Source: an uncultured Enterobacter sp.
GTDB lineage: Bacteria > Pseudomonadota > Gammaproteobacteria > Enterobacterales > Enterobacteriaceae
Length of the DNA: 30,818 nt
Direction of reading: 5' to 3'
Assembly (NCBI GenBank): GCA_946477805.1
Contig: CAMKZP010000005.1
Span: 1-30,818, forward strand
The notes beneath the pieces were generated by a model, which was given only the letters and a program-made list of their open reading frames with translations, was not told where the DNA came from and did no database searches. Within the stretch, counting starts at the first letter, position 1; each line of letters opens with the position of its first letter. Positions 30,335-30,818 of the stretch are shown piece by piece. The position numbers and the translations under genes are program-made.

Positions 30335-30818
30335 ATGGCCAGCAGAGGCGTAAACAAGGTGATTCTCGTCGGTAATCTGGGCCAGGACCCGGAAGTACGC
30401 TACATGCCGAGTGGTGGCGCAGTTGCCAACATTACGCTGGCTACTTCCGAATCCTGGCGTGATAAAGCGACCGGTGAGATGAAAGAGCAGACCGAATGGC
30501 ACCGCGTTGTGCTGTTTGGCAAACTGGCCGAGGTGGCCGGTGAGTATCTGCGCAAAGGTTCTCAGGTTTATATCGAAGGCCAGCTGCGTACCCGCAAATG
30601 GACCGATCAGTCCGGCGCTGAGAAATACACCACGGAAGTGGTGGTGAACGTAGGCGGCACCATGCAGATGCTGGGTGGCCGTCAGGGCGGTGGCGCACCG
30701 GCAGGCGGCGGCCAGGGCCAGCAGCAGGGCGGTTGGGGTCAGCCTCAGCAGCCGCAGGGCGGCAACCAGTTCAGCGGCGGGGCGCAGTCTCGTCCGCAGC
30801 AGCAGTCTGCTCCGGCAC
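30335..30818 (+). CDS. ssb: Single-stranded DNA-binding protein SSB (3' end cut by window edge)
   Basis: 161 codons visible of about 175–180. Tetrameric SSB that coats single-stranded DNA and recruits repair and replication partners. The OB-fold domain (1–112) carries DNA-stacking residues W41, W55, F61 and W89 (counting Met 1), with the start MASRGVNKVILVGNLGQDPE. A Gly/Gln/Pro-rich linker begins near residue 113 and runs to the window edge. The acidic C-terminal tip (DFDDDIPF in the family) lies outside. The ATG follows CAGGAGACACGAAC. Confidence 0.98.
   Translation, partial: MASRGVNKVILVGNLGQDPEVRYMPSGGAVANITLATSESWRDKATGEMKEQTEWHRVVLFGKLAEVAGEYLRKGSQVYIEGQLRTRKWTDQSGAEKYTTEVVVNVGGTMQMLGGRQGGGAPAGGGQGQQQGGWGQPQQPQGGNQFSGGAQSRPQQQSAPA

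Noticed and set aside
1..30818. CRISPR array, tRNA/rRNA genes, insertion sequences, prophage genes
   Set aside because: No regularly spaced repeats, no cloverleaf or rRNA segments, and no transposase, integrase or phage proteins were seen.

Overview
The window is a stretch of enterobacterial chromosome. Its proteins are close to their Escherichia coli K-12 counterparts as I know them. The gene order follows the E. coli yjbH–psiE–mal–ubi–plsB–lexA–zur–dusA–dnaB–alr–tyrB–aphA–uvrA–ssb segment. The GC-rich coding bias and the differences from E. coli (no xylE, no yjbQ, other genes between zur and dusA) point to Enterobacter or a close relative such as Leclercia, Lelliottia or Klebsiella. The genus cannot be fixed without a search. 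I see no prophage, insertion sequence, CRISPR array, tRNA or rRNA.

Layout. Bases 1–1674 hold the 3' part of yjbH (exopolysaccharide-related outer-membrane protein) and psiE. Bases 1771–9648 are the complete maltose/maltodextrin uptake locus: malEFG leftward and malK-lamB-malM rightward, with a 370-base control region between them that carries MalT-box-like and CRP-like sites. Next come ubiC-ubiA (first two steps of ubiquinone synthesis), leftward plsB divergent from dgkA (phospholipid synthesis and diacylglycerol recycling), and lexA-dinF behind two SOS boxes. Then follow yjbJ, leftward zur, a cupin gene and a TraF_2-like outer-membrane protein gene. The last third holds dusA, pspG with a sigma-54 promoter and a structured 3' region, leftward qorA, dnaB, alr, tyrB, aphA, yjbR, leftward uvrA, and the first 161 codons of ssb. 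uvrA and ssb are divergent around an SOS box.

How the parts work together. LamB passes maltodextrins across the outer membrane, MalE binds them in the periplasm, and MalFGK2 imports them. LexA controls its own operon and very likely uvrA/ssb in this same window. Zur is the zinc sensor.

The window is mostly core genome, and no clearly new system is present. The points most worth a second look are non-coding: a family of GC-rich palindromes placed just after stop codons (one lies between malE and malF, where E. coli has REP elements), a 120-base element with terminal inverted repeats between malF and malG, a 10-base perfect inverted repeat around the MalT sites, a probable sRNA downstream of pspG, and a Zur-like palindrome ahead of the outer-membrane protein gene near zur.
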